6,603 nt of DNA from Chloroflexota bacterium (GTDB taxonomy: Bacteria > Chloroflexota > Anaerolineae > Caldilineales > Caldilineaceae). Position 1 is the first letter of the stretch, and every line of letters starts with the position of its first letter. The stretch lies in the NCBI GenBank assembly GCA_003577005.1, contig QEUW01000534.1, positions 1 to 6,603 on the forward strand, read 5' to 3'. The position numbers and the translations under genes are program-made. Of this stretch, positions 1 to 6,602 are shown in pieces. The notes under the pieces are model-generated. The model ran no database searches. It saw only the letters and a program-made list of their open reading frames with translations, and was not told where the DNA came from.

Positions 1-1551
1 GGCTGTGGCGACGTGTTGTAAATGGTTCCGCGCCAAGCCGATATAGCGGGACTGACGCAGATCCATGGTCCGAACTGCCTGCGAAATGGTGCCCTCGATA
101 CCGGCCCGGGCGGCATAGCGTTCCTTAAACTCCTCCGTCTCTTGCCGTGCTCGTGCGGCGAGCAAGGCCTTATACTGCTCTTGCGGATAGATGGTCAATG
201 TGCGTCCCACGTTCTTGGCCCGCGTACACTGTTGACGCAAGGGACAAGACTGACAATCCTCACGGCGAAAGGCAAAGAGCAGATTGGGTGTACCGCGCCA
301 GGTCTGGCGTTCGGCAGAGTAGGCGCTGTGCTTGCCGCCAGGACAGGTGGCGGTCATGTGCTCCCAGTCGATGTGAAAGTGAGTATGGTCGAACGCTTCT
401 TCCACTCGGTCTTGCCAGCTTTTACTGCTCGGCACGGGTGCCACGAGGTCAATCCCTTTCTGCTGGCTACTGACCAGCAGGTCCGCTTCGATATAGCCCA
501 TGTCGACGAATTGACTCTCTGGCGCCAATCCCCTCGCCACGAGATTATCCTGAATGGTTTCGGTTACCTTCACATCGTGGACGGTGGCGACGATGGTTTC
601 GACCTGGGTGATGAGGCGAGGATGCTCGGCGGCGCAGGTTTCGGTCAGATGGACCTTATAGCCTGTCCACTCGGTGGCGCGCTTGACACAGTACTTGGCC
701 TCCAGGTCTTCAGGCGAGGCAATCATCTGATGGGCCGGTGGCTGGCCCCACTGCTGCTTGGTGTGCCAGTGGACTTGGCCGTCACTGCGATAGTACTGTT
801 GGAGCCAAATGCGGCGCAAACTGTCCACCAGAGCTAACTGTCGCACCCCCGCAGGTGCGGCTGCTTGATAGATGGCCTCCAGCAGGGCATAGCCGTCTTG
901 GCCGATGGTCTCAGCCAAAGCGGTGCGCTCTTCCTCGCTCTTGGGCAATCGATAACTGTCGAAGCGACGACCATAGCGCTTGACCCACTCGGGTTGCACC
1001 TGCGCCTGCAACCACTCAGGGGCGACGCGCGCAATGGCATCCAGGGTGCGGCGCATGGTTTCGCCCACCAGTTCCAGCACCGTGAGACTGCGCACCGCCG
1101 CCAGCACATGCGTTGAATCGGTCCGTTGGTGTTGCTTGCCGCCCAGGAGACCTTTGGCGGCACACCGATCCAGCAGTGTCTCAAGGAGCATTCTCTCAGC
1201 ACCGCCAGCGACGAGCCACTGGCGAAACTCACTCAACACCGAATAATGAAAGCCAGAATCACTCAATTCCAGCCCCAGCGCATACTTCCAATCAATGCGA
1301 CCACGCACCGCATCGGCGGCCTGGCGGTCTGGCAGGTTCTCAACGAACTGCATGATGGTGATGAGGGCGAGCCGGGCTGGACTGGCCGTCGGTTGACCCA
1401 GGTGGGGATACAGGTGCGCAAACGCCTCGTCATTGAACACAGCGCCCAACTCGTCTCGCAGGGTGATAAACAGATTGCCTTTCGGAAAGGCTGCTTTGGC
1501 CACGATTCTCGTTTGCTCAGGGATCTCGGTGTTACAGTTTGGCACTAGCAT
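1..1551 (-). CDS. IS1182-family transposase (C-terminus cut by window edge)
   Basis: DDE transposase that would cut and rejoin the ends of its own insertion sequence. The frame is open from an ATG at 1551 to base 1 (517 codons) with no stop, so only the last few tens of residues lie outside. The N-terminal part (about residues 35-115, running from AVFNDEAFAHLYPHLG to YSVLSEFRQWL) has the look of the DUF772 domain of IS1182/IS5-type transposases. Catalytic residues by pattern are D145 (in QRTDSTHV), D350 (in SQFVDMGYIEADL) and E486 (in RAGIEGTISQAVR). The cysteine cluster C433, C436, C442 (CQSCPLRQQCT) is typical of IS1182-like enzymes. The start is supported by GGAGG and AAGGAG just upstream, and an in-frame stop upstream limits extension. 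No frameshift or internal stop is seen, so it may be active if the missing end is intact. The family is known; the assignment here is by motif recognition, without a search. Confidence 0.93.
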   Translation of the reverse strand, partial: MLVPNCNTEIPEQTRIVAKAAFPKGNLFITLRDELGAVFNDEAFAHLYPHLGQPTASPARLALITIMQFVENLPDRQAADAVRGRIDWKYALGLELSDSGFHYSVLSEFRQWLVAGGAERMLLETLLDRCAAKGLLGGKQHQRTDSTHVLAAVRSLTVLELVGETMRRTLDAIARVAPEWLQAQVQPEWVKRYGRRFDSYRLPKSEEERTALAETIGQDGYALLEAIYQAAAPAGVRQLALVDSLRRIWLQQYYRSDGQVHWHTKQQWGQPPAHQMIASPEDLEAKYCVKRATEWTGYKVHLTETCAAEHPRLITQVETIVATVHDVKVTETIQDNLVARGLAPESQFVDMGYIEADLLVSSQQKGIDLVAPVPSSKSWQDRVEEAFDHTHFHIDWEHMTATCPGGKHSAYSAERQTWRGTPNLLFAFRREDCQSCPLRQQCTRAKNVGRTLTIYPQEQYKALLAARARQETEEFKERYAARAGIEGTISQAVRTMDLRQSRYIGLARNHLQHVATA

Positions 1552-1558
1552 CTCCTTG

Positions 1559-1563
1559 CCTCC
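1559..1563 (-). promoter_or_regulatory. Ribosome binding site of the IS1182 transposase
   Basis: The minus strand reads AGGAGGCAAGGAGATG, giving GGAGG seven bases before the ATG at 1551 and a second AAGGAG directly against it. This fixes the start codon at 1551. Confidence 0.6.
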
Positions 1564-1599
1564 TGACTCTATGCAGCTGACTCACTTGAGATGCCACCG

Positions 1600-1608
1600 A
1601 GTATACCA
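1600..1608 (-). promoter_or_regulatory. Putative extended -10 promoter of the IS1182 transposase
   Basis: On the minus strand the bases read TGGTATACT, matching the TGnTATAAT extended -10 pattern at all but one position. It lies about 49 bases before the transposase ATG, a normal leader length, and the ribosome binding site lies between. No good -35 box is present at 16-18 bases, which extended -10 promoters can tolerate. This is pattern recognition only. Confidence 0.4.
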
Positions 1609-1670
1609 CCAGGCTCGCTGTCCGCCAGCGACTTCGCCAACAAAATCGTGTTATTTTACACTCTCAGCGG

Positions 1671-2267
1671 ATTCGGCAAGCGCAACGCATTCCGGCCAAG
1701 CTCCGTCACCTCGATACCGATGCCACTTGGAGCAAGAGTGGCTATCACGGCTGGGTCTACGGCTATGGTTTACACTTGACCTGCAACGAGGCAGCCTTTC
1801 CGGCCCTCGTCCAAGTCGAAACCGCCGCTGTGGCCGAGGCCACCGTCATTGAGCAGCAGGAGCCAATCCTGTTGCTCACGCTCAAGCCAGAAACGCTAGC
1901 CGCTGACAACAGCTATGCCAAAGCCAGCCGTATTCGCCGCTGGGCCAAACAGGGGGTGGTGCTGCTCACACCCGCCAGCAAGTGGCGCAAGGGTCGCTTT
2001 GCCCAAGCCTATCAGCGCTATCGCAAACAGCCCGTCAATGCCCATCACTTGCGCCAGCGTCGCACCACCATTGAGCCGCTCTTTGATCTCGTGGCCAAAG
2101 TACTGGGTACGACGGCCAAACAAAAGCAACTCCCCGTTCAATTCTTGCCCAACGTGCGCACTTGTCTCGCGCTGGCAACGCTCTCGGTGTAACTCGCCAT
2201 GCTCGTCAACTCGATCTGGGGGTTGCCGCTACGCAATATTTCGACCGTGACTACCGCCTTTACCTAG
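1671..2267 (+). pseudogene. Transposase remnant, 5'-truncated and with a premature stop
   Basis: C-terminal part of a DDE transposase (IS4/IS5-like fold) unrelated to the neighbouring IS1182 enzyme. The frame is open from 1590, but transposase-like sequence starts at about 1671 (RQAQRIPAKLRHLDTDATW, then SKSGYHGWVYGYGLHL). The second catalytic Asp is probably D at 1905-1907 (LAADNSYAK) and the Glu at 2073-2075 (RRTTIEPLFDLVAK). The first Asp and everything before it are missing. At 2190-2192 there is an in-frame TAA, yet the same frame continues with convincing family-like sequence (LAMLVNSIWGLPLRNIST) to a TAG at 2265-2267. A CAA-to-TAA change (Gln to stop) would explain this. No start codon with a ribosome binding site is present. 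Truncation next to the IS1182 end suggests disruption by that element. The exact IS family is not certain. Confidence 0.8.
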
Positions 2268-2377
2268 CCTATGCACACACCCCTCACCTATCTATATCTC
2301 CATCCTCTGACCGGCCTTCCTGGGCGAATTTTTGCGGTTGTACATCGTGTTTATATCCCCATCAGACTCATGTCTCA
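2268..2377. other. Spacer between the transposase remnant and the ATPase gene
   Basis: About 110 bases between two converging reading frames. It should hold the right terminal repeat of the decayed element and any terminator of the ATPase gene. I see no convincing hairpin followed by a T run on either strand, and no terminal repeat can be identified because the left end of the old element is absent. Confidence 0.4.
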
Positions 2378-3898
2378 TCACTGCCAGAAATCATTACGTT
2401 GTTGTTTACCTGCTGCGACTGCTGGAGGCGAAGGGGCAATGACAGGTACTAACTGCTGTGCTTTCGCCCGCTCAGCGATTTCAGTTTCCAGGTCCTTTCG
2501 TGGTTCCCCCACCTGCTGCGCAAGATATGCCTTCAGCCGTTCTAACTGCGCTGTGTTAAGCAGGGACTTCGGCACGACCGGTACACGAACCTGTGCCACC
2601 TGCTCCGTGTCCGGCAGTTTCACGAGCACGCGCCGGTGACTCAGGCGCTGGATAGTCTGAGTGGAGGTTTCGAACTGCTCAGCGAGGGGATTGTACAAGG
2701 GATGGCTACGTTCCTGCGCTTGTTCGTCGGTCACTTCGTGCTTGACCGCCTGCGGGTCGGGCATGAACAGATCGCCGACAATGGCCTGGGCAGTCTGGCG
2801 GCCGGTGCCAAAGATCACCTTGAGCTTGGCGTTCTCCAGGGCCCCGTGAATGCGTTCCCCTGGCAGTTGCGTAATGGTCTGGTGTGCCAGCCCTAGGTGG
2901 AGCCGGTACTTGCGGCACTCAGAAAGAATGCGCGCCAGGCTGGTCTGGTCACGGGAACAGAAGAGTGGGAACTCATCGATCGTACAAAAGAATGGCCGGC
3001 GAGCTGATGGTGCCTGCGTGCTGCGGGAGAAGGCCGCCTGTTCCAGGCTGGTCACCAGCAGACTTCCCAGCAGTCGCTGCGTCTCCTCATCGTGAAACCC
3101 ACCCAGATTGACAATCAGCACCTTCCCCTCATCCAAAATGCGCCGGAAGTCGAGGTAATTGTCGTTGGCGCCCAGCATACAGCGCACCTGTGGTTTGAAG
3201 AGAAAGGCCGAGACCTTGTTGAGCACCGGTGAGGCAAAAATGGCCTGCTCGCGTCCCCATCTGTCAAACTGATGAGTAAAGAACGATACCACCAGAGGAT
3301 CCGGGATATCCGCAAGCATGCGCCGGCGAAATGCCGGGTTGGTCAGCAGTGGCTCAAGCTCAAGCAGGGATAACCCCTTCAAGGCAAGCACGAGGGCAGC
3401 ATTGCGCAGGATCTGAGCAAAGCGCGGCGCTTCCGAGAGCGTATCCGGCCACACGCGACGAAAGGCCTCGACCAGGTTTTCAGCGATCTCGTATGGGGTG
3501 CTTGATGTTGAACGAAAAATGTTAAAGGGGACTAGATAGTCGTCACGAGACGGGTCCAGGTAGATAAGGCGCTGGCAGTTGGCTGGATTTTTCAGCCAGG
3601 GGTGACCACGAGGATAGGCAGCCAGTTGCGCTAGCAGATCGCTCGCCAGATCGCTGTGCGGATCAAAGACCCCACATCCCCAGTTCGTGAAGCAGAGTTG
3701 ATAGAGCAGCTGCTGGAGGAATTTCGACTTGCCCTGTCCGGACTGGCCGACTACATAGAGATGCGAGTTAAACTCATCCAGTGAAATTGCAACCGAGGAG
3801 AGGCCGAAGAATCCCTGACTGCCGATCAGCAGCTTTGAGGGCTTGGGCTGAAAAGATAGAGAACAGCATGTGTAAAGGGTGCGTAGCCACTGTTCCAT
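2378..3898 (-). CDS. VirD4/TraG-like conjugative coupling-type ATPase
   Basis: P-loop ATPase of the HerA/FtsK/VirD4 group, which in conjugation drives DNA or protein-DNA complexes into a type IV secretion channel. Numbering below counts from a TTG at 3901; the ATG at 3898 is residue 2 and is the preferred start. Walker A is G52-QSGQG-K58-S59. The following FDPHSDLASDLL (79-90) is the block usually found after it in this group. Walker B is CTIDEF (306-311). LAHQTITQL (338-346) corresponds to the conserved Gln motif of VirD4/TrwB proteins. After about residue 385 the sequence is polar and probably helical, ending in a Pro/Ala-rich tail. No membrane segment is seen before Walker A, unlike classical VirD4, so it would be soluble or recruited by a partner. 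Length of about 506 is compact but complete-looking. No relaxase or other conjugation gene is in the window, so the transfer role is inferred; a HerA-like DNA-pumping role elsewhere remains possible. Confidence 0.85.
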   Translation of the reverse strand: MEQWLRTLYTCCSLSFQPKPSKLLIGSQGFFGLSSVAISLDEFNSHLYVVGQSGQGKSKFLQQLLYQLCFTNWGCGVFDPHSDLASDLLAQLAAYPRGHPWLKNPANCQRLIYLDPSRDDYLVPFNIFRSTSSTPYEIAENLVEAFRRVWPDTLSEAPRFAQILRNAALVLALKGLSLLELEPLLTNPAFRRRMLADIPDPLVVSFFTHQFDRWGREQAIFASPVLNKVSAFLFKPQVRCMLGANDNYLDFRRILDEGKVLIVNLGGFHDEETQRLLGSLLVTSLEQAAFSRSTQAPSARRPFFCTIDEFPLFCSRDQTSLARILSECRKYRLHLGLAHQTITQLPGERIHGALENAKLKVIFGTGRQTAQAIVGDLFMPDPQAVKHEVTDEQAQERSHPLYNPLAEQFETSTQTIQRLSHRRVLVKLPDTEQVAQVRVPVVPKSLLNTAQLERLKAYLAQQVGEPRKDLETEIAERAKAQQLVPVIAPSPPAVAAGKQQRNDFWQ

Positions 3899-3904
3899 CA
3901 AAAT

Positions 3905-3935
3905 AGTATGGCGTACGGGTATGGGGCGTTGTCAA
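3905..3935 (-). promoter_or_regulatory. Putative promoter of the ATPase gene, possibly leaderless
   Basis: The minus strand carries a perfect TTGACA (3930-3935) and, 19 bases on, CATACT (3905-3910); an overlapping TACTAT is the other -10 choice but at 21 bases. From CATACT transcription would start at about the A of the ATG at 3898. No Shine-Dalgarno-like sequence precedes that ATG, which fits a leaderless message. The spacing is longer than the usual 17, so confidence is moderate. Confidence 0.45.
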
Positions 3936-4034
3936 GCGGAGATGGACTATAGGAGAGGATATGAGAAAAATGGAGTGACCCATAAGATTTCACCTTGTTT
4001 GGCAGGGGTTTCGTAAAGGTTCCTGATGAACACC
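3936..4034. other. Spacer between the regulator and the ATPase gene
   Basis: About 100 bases with no reading frame of note. A plus-strand AGGAGAGG precedes a five-codon ATG frame that is too short to support. No terminator for the regulator is evident: TCCTGA/TCAGGA arms (4021-4047) straddle its end but have a 15-base loop and no T run. Confidence 0.4.
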
Positions 4035-4379
4035 TCACTCTTCAGGATCGCGTACAGTAAACGTGAGTCGAATGATAGGCCCTACATATCTTGTGCGCAT
4101 CCAAACGCGCCAACTGCTTGTGAACGTTTGTTCGCCTCCCCTCATCAATTGGGGTGCTACAATCGGGTAATCGTATTCAGCAAATGTGAAAGGTTCTCCA
4201 GGCTCGATTGTTCCCTCCACTGGAATACTTGGCCAGGCCGAGAATAGATTGTTGTCGTCGGCATCAATATTCGAGAGAAAGTCCCCTCGATCCTGGCGTA
4301 ATTGATGCGGCGCACGGGGCACAGCAGCGATCTTGAAACGAATCTTTTCTCCTGGGGCGAAGTGGCACACATTCTTGCT
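4035..4379 (-). pseudogene. Displaced C-terminal domain of the membrane regulator, +1 frame
   Basis: Reading in the +1 frame from 4379 gives 114 residues starting SKNVCHFAPGEKIRFKIAAV and ending RLTFTVRDPEE before a TGA at 4035-4037. The composition is that of a secreted beta-rich domain: alternating hydrophobics, many aromatic residues, and no odd Cys/Arg clusters. Joining it to V568-E569-R570 of the upstream frame yields ICFELIVER followed by SKNVCHF, a smooth strand-like transition, and a protein of about 684 residues. One extra A in the GAGAGAAAGC stretch (4378-4387) would produce the break. It could be a real mutation, a sequencing error or, less likely, recoding. I do not recognise the domain; it occupies the place of the Y_Y_Y domain in hybrid two-component sensors but does not obviously resemble it. 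Confidence 0.7.
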
Positions 4380-6090
4380 TTCTCTCCACGATCAATTCAA
4401 AGCAGATCGCTTCAATCTTGACAGCCGCATCGTTGTTCAGATGAGGCAGTCTAGAATGAGTGAGTCCCATTTCTGCGGTTCCCGTCCATACGTGATCATC
4501 ATCGATAGGGCAGTCCTGACAGGTTGGGCCAAATGCGATAGCAAGGGTGTTGAGCGTGTTGTAGCTGATCCACTTGGTTCCTTCAAGATAAGCGACGCCA
4601 CCAGCAGTGGCTGCCCAGACTCGGTTATATTTGTCAAGTGCAACACCAATCACCGTGTTGCTGGGCAGACCGTCTTGCGTCCGGTAGATGGTCCATTTCC
4701 CATCTTCAAATTTGCTGAGCCCGCCGTCAGCTGTCGCAAACCAGATGGATTCCGGTGTATCGGCATTCGCCTTCCGAACCACAATATCACGAATCTGATC
4801 TCCACCGAGTCCATCAGCTTCAGCACTGTAATACCTCCACGTAGCCGTCGCATTGTCATACTGACTTACGCCAGCTTCGATATGGCCTACCCAGATATTG
4901 CCTTGACTATCAAAGGCGAGCGCGTGCGTCTTATTTGTGACAAGTCTGCTGTTGCTGGCTGAGTACGGCACCTTCCAGGTATCGCCATCTAGCGTTGCTA
5001 CACCTGCTAGAGTAGCAGCCCAGATGGCTCCTTTATCATCTATGGCGAGGCCAAATATAGCATCGCTTGGTAGACTGTCCTCTGTGGTATAGGTACGCCA
5101 CTCCCCTCCATCAAACACAGATACGCCAGCGCCATCCGTTGCTACCCAAACCCTGCCAGCGACATCGATTTCGATATCATTGATGGCTACACCGGATGTT
5201 ACTACCCCAGATCGGCAAATGACCCAGTTCCCCCTTGTATACAAACCAACGCCATTGATTGGATTTTGCTCTATTGGTGCATAGCCGATCCATAAACCTC
5301 GTGAATCAAGAGCGACAGTCCGTGCAAAGTTGTTTAGAATGGCGCCATTTGAGTTTTCGACCGTAAAAGCGCTGACACCTTGATGCCGTAGGAATATTGG
5401 TTTCACATCATAGGGAGTAAACTCCATTTCCCCGCACACACTTGATGAAGCTATACCGGATGATGTGAGACCTTGACGAGCGACCTGAGGTTCAGAATTG
5501 ATTTGATTAGTTGAAGTAGTCTCAATGGCTGAAAAGGGAGTATCAGCGCGAAGTGAGAAGAAGAGAGCTGTGATACCGGCACCAAGAAAGGCGCCGAAAA
5601 GAACAAAGCTTGTAATCACAAGTAATGCAGTTCGGCGCCGATGGTTTTTCTGAGAATGATCTGAAAACTGCGAATCATGAGGGGGTGGGATACTAATGAC
5701 CGCCGGCTGAAGGGCTGTTGTCTCTTGAGCAAGTTCTATCTCGTCTTCTAAGACCAGCACGAGCGACTGAGGAGCTATTTCGAATTTGTCAATATCGAAT
5801 TCTTCTGCCTCGGACTCGATTTCAGCCGGCGCCGACTCTAGTTGGTGAAGTTGGTTAAGCACTTGGCTGAATTCCCGCACAGCCTCAAGACGTTCAAATT
5901 CAGTAGTAAGATCCTGTAAATCCAACTTTTCATAAATGTGTGCTAGATGGAATTTGACTGTGCGCTCGCGAATACTTAGCGCCTGGGCTATCTCTTTTAT
6001 CATTTTCCCTTGCCCACGCAGTTCAAGCACCTCTTGCTCACGTTTGGTAAGTTGTTTGAGTCGCTGAACCATGGATTGGACGTTGTCCAT
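4264..6090 (-). CDS. Membrane-bound LuxR-type regulator with seven-repeat propeller sensor (frameshifted 3' end)
   Basis: Predicted transmembrane one-component transcription regulator, 608 residues as read. Residues 14-58 form a LuxR/GerE-type helix-turn-helix (LTKREQEVLEL ... IKEIAQALSIRERTVKFHLAHIYEKLDL). Residues 84-122 are an acidic linker. R151-R153 precede a hydrophobic helix (about 154-180), which by the positive-inside rule puts the DNA-binding domain in the cytoplasm and the rest outside. Residues 255-548 hold seven repeats of the two-component-regulator propeller type (xxxDxxGxxWxxTxxGVxxxDGxxW), starting near 255, 303, 344, 389, 433, 480 and 516: one full seven-bladed propeller. 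C523 and C527 (CQDC) could form a disulfide. No receiver, kinase or ATPase domain is present. After about R570 the frame becomes unlike protein (RPRRKDSFQDRCCAPCAA), and the real C-terminus appears to lie in another frame. The ATG at 6090 has only a weak AGGT before it; M7 is an alternative. The signal sensed is unknown. Confidence 0.8.
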   Translation of the reverse strand: MDNVQSMVQRLKQLTKREQEVLELRGQGKMIKEIAQALSIRERTVKFHLAHIYEKLDLQDLTTEFERLEAVREFSQVLNQLHQLESAPAEIESEAEEFDIDKFEIAPQSLVLVLEDEIELAQETTALQPAVISIPPPHDSQFSDHSQKNHRRRTALLVITSFVLFGAFLGAGITALFFSLRADTPFSAIETTSTNQINSEPQVARQGLTSSGIASSSVCGEMEFTPYDVKPIFLRHQGVSAFTVENSNGAILNNFARTVALDSRGLWIGYAPIEQNPINGVGLYTRGNWVICRSGVVTSGVAINDIEIDVAGRVWVATDGAGVSVFDGGEWRTYTTEDSLPSDAIFGLAIDDKGAIWAATLAGVATLDGDTWKVPYSASNSRLVTNKTHALAFDSQGNIWVGHIEAGVSQYDNATATWRYYSAEADGLGGDQIRDIVVRKANADTPESIWFATADGGLSKFEDGKWTIYRTQDGLPSNTVIGVALDKYNRVWAATAGGVAYLEGTKWISYNTLNTLAIAFGPTCQDCPIDDDHVWTGTAEMGLTHSRLPHLNNDAAVKIEAICFELIVERKQECVPLRPRRKDSFQDRCCAPCAASITPGSRGLSLEY

Positions 6091-6179
6091 ATGTACCTGT
6101 ACTTTGGTGCAGTTCTACCTGGCTTTGTGAAAACTTCACCTAGGGCCAGTTGCCTTGACTGCAAAACAGGATTACTATC

Positions 6180-6195
6180 GATCAAGTACTTGATC
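6180..6195. promoter_or_regulatory. Perfect 16-base palindrome, candidate operator
   Basis: GATCAAGTACTTGATC is identical to its reverse complement over all 16 bases. It lies 90-105 bases before the start of the membrane-bound LuxR-type regulator, a distance that suits an operator for a dimeric DNA-binding protein, possibly autoregulation. Its function is inferred from position and symmetry only. Perfect symmetry without a loop makes a terminator role unlikely. Confidence 0.4.
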
Positions 6196-6359
6196 TCGAT
6201 CCTAGCAAATTCATGTATACGAAGAACTGTTCAAGCGAAAGATAGGACATCAAAGTAATGGCTCACGCGAAAAACCTCACAGTTCTCGATTCAGAGGATA
6301 TATCGAATACCGAACGGAGTCAAGCTGAGTCTCACGAGTTTTTACACGAGGGAATAATA

Positions 6360-6377
6360 CAGCCGTAGTGCAGGCTG
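6360..6377 (-). terminator. Weak hairpin after the right-hand partial gene
   Basis: On the minus strand CAGCC and GGCTG pair around an 8-base loop, starting 13 bases after the stop of the partial gene at 6390 and followed by TATTATT. Five base pairs, a large loop and an interrupted T run make it a poor terminator; it is recorded because it is the only candidate here. Confidence 0.2.
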
Positions 6378-6389
6378 AAGGTCCAGTTA

Positions 6390-6602
6390 TCAATTTGAGT
6401 AGATGAGTAGATTTGTTTTTTTGATCCCAAAGTAACACTCTCCATCCTCTTCTGTGACTTTGTTTTTTACGTCTACTACGCGAGGATCTATTATGTTTTG
6501 GGGCCAAGTTTGAATCACGTTCAGAATTTCATCGTAATTATCAACAATGTCACTGACATTATGCAATTTGAAGGGGAAAAATTCCGATTGTTTCCCCTGT
6601 AT
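6390..6602 (-). CDS. C-terminal 70 residues of an unrecognised protein (runs off right edge)
   Basis: An open frame enters from the right window edge and runs 70 codons to a TGA at 6390-6392. It reads IQGKQSEFFPFKLHNVSDIV, then DNYDEILNVIQTWPQNIIDP, then a charged stretch (VKNKVTEEDGE), and ends CYFGIKKTNLLIYSN. The mix of acidic residues, aromatics and aliphatics with few Arg, Cys or Ser runs is that of a real, soluble protein; the other frames here are broken or look like shadows. No membrane segment or catalytic motif is visible, and no start codon is needed inside the window because the gene begins beyond it. I do not recognise the family. Codon use is more A/T-rich than in the insertion sequence at the left. 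It is followed by the 299-base spacer before the membrane regulator, in the same orientation. Confidence 0.65.
   Translation of the reverse strand: MQGKQSEFFPFKLHNVSDIVDNYDEILNVIQTWPQNIIDPRVVDVKNKVTEEDGECYFGIKKTNLLIYSN

Larger units (their letters stand above)
1..1672 (-). mobile_element. IS1182-family insertion sequence, partial
   Basis: The transposase plus its upstream leader. The left end is outside the window, so the terminal inverted repeats cannot be compared and the right boundary is estimated. It is put near 1660-1672 because transposase-like protein sequence of a different element resumes at about 1671 on the opposite strand, while the 1552-1660 stretch is non-coding leader for the IS1182 gene. 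A short dyad, GTGT-TATTTT-ACAC (1648-1661), sits where the terminal repeat would be expected, but it is too short to call the end. Confidence 0.7.
6091..6389. other. Gene-free spacer upstream of the membrane regulator
   Basis: 299 bases with no supportable gene on either strand; open frames here have shadow-like composition and no ribosome binding sites. It should contain the promoter of the regulator (minus strand) and the end of transcription of the gene entering from the right. A TATACA (-10-like, minus strand, 6212-6217) has no good -35 partner. A perfect palindrome and a weak hairpin are listed separately. Confidence 0.5.

Noticed and set aside
22..837. Long plus-strand open frame (271 codons)
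   Set aside because: It is antisense to the IS1182 transposase, which has all its catalytic motifs; the plus-strand product has no recognisable domain and shadow-like composition.
834..1232. Minus-strand 132-codon frame inside the transposase gene
   Set aside because: It overlaps the true transposase frame out of register and is rich in Trp, Cys, Arg and Ser, as expected of a shadow.
3958..3978. AGGAGAGG followed by a five-codon plus-strand ATG frame
   Set aside because: Too short to be called a gene or leader peptide, and no plus-strand gene follows it.
4021..4047. TCCTGA/TCAGGA inverted repeat around the end of the regulator
   Set aside because: Six-base arms, a 15-base loop, overlap with the stop codon and no T run do not make a terminator.
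4157..4372. Third minus-strand frame (71 codons) at the 3' end of the regulator
   Set aside because: Its product (MCATSPQEKRFVSR...) is not domain-like and competes with the much more convincing +1 frame ending at 4035.
4333..4962. Plus-strand 209-codon frame opposite the propeller repeats
   Set aside because: The minus-strand frame shows a repeated, well-known motif over the same bases; the plus-strand frame has no domain and no ribosome binding site.
6127..6139. GTGAA-AAC-TTCAC dyad before the regulator start
   Set aside because: Five-base arms are common by chance and there is no second copy or spacing cue to support an operator.
6277..6507. Minus-strand 76-codon frame rich in Arg/Lys at its start
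   Set aside because: It overlaps the partial gene at 6390-6602 in another register and its basic start comes from shifting that gene's codons.
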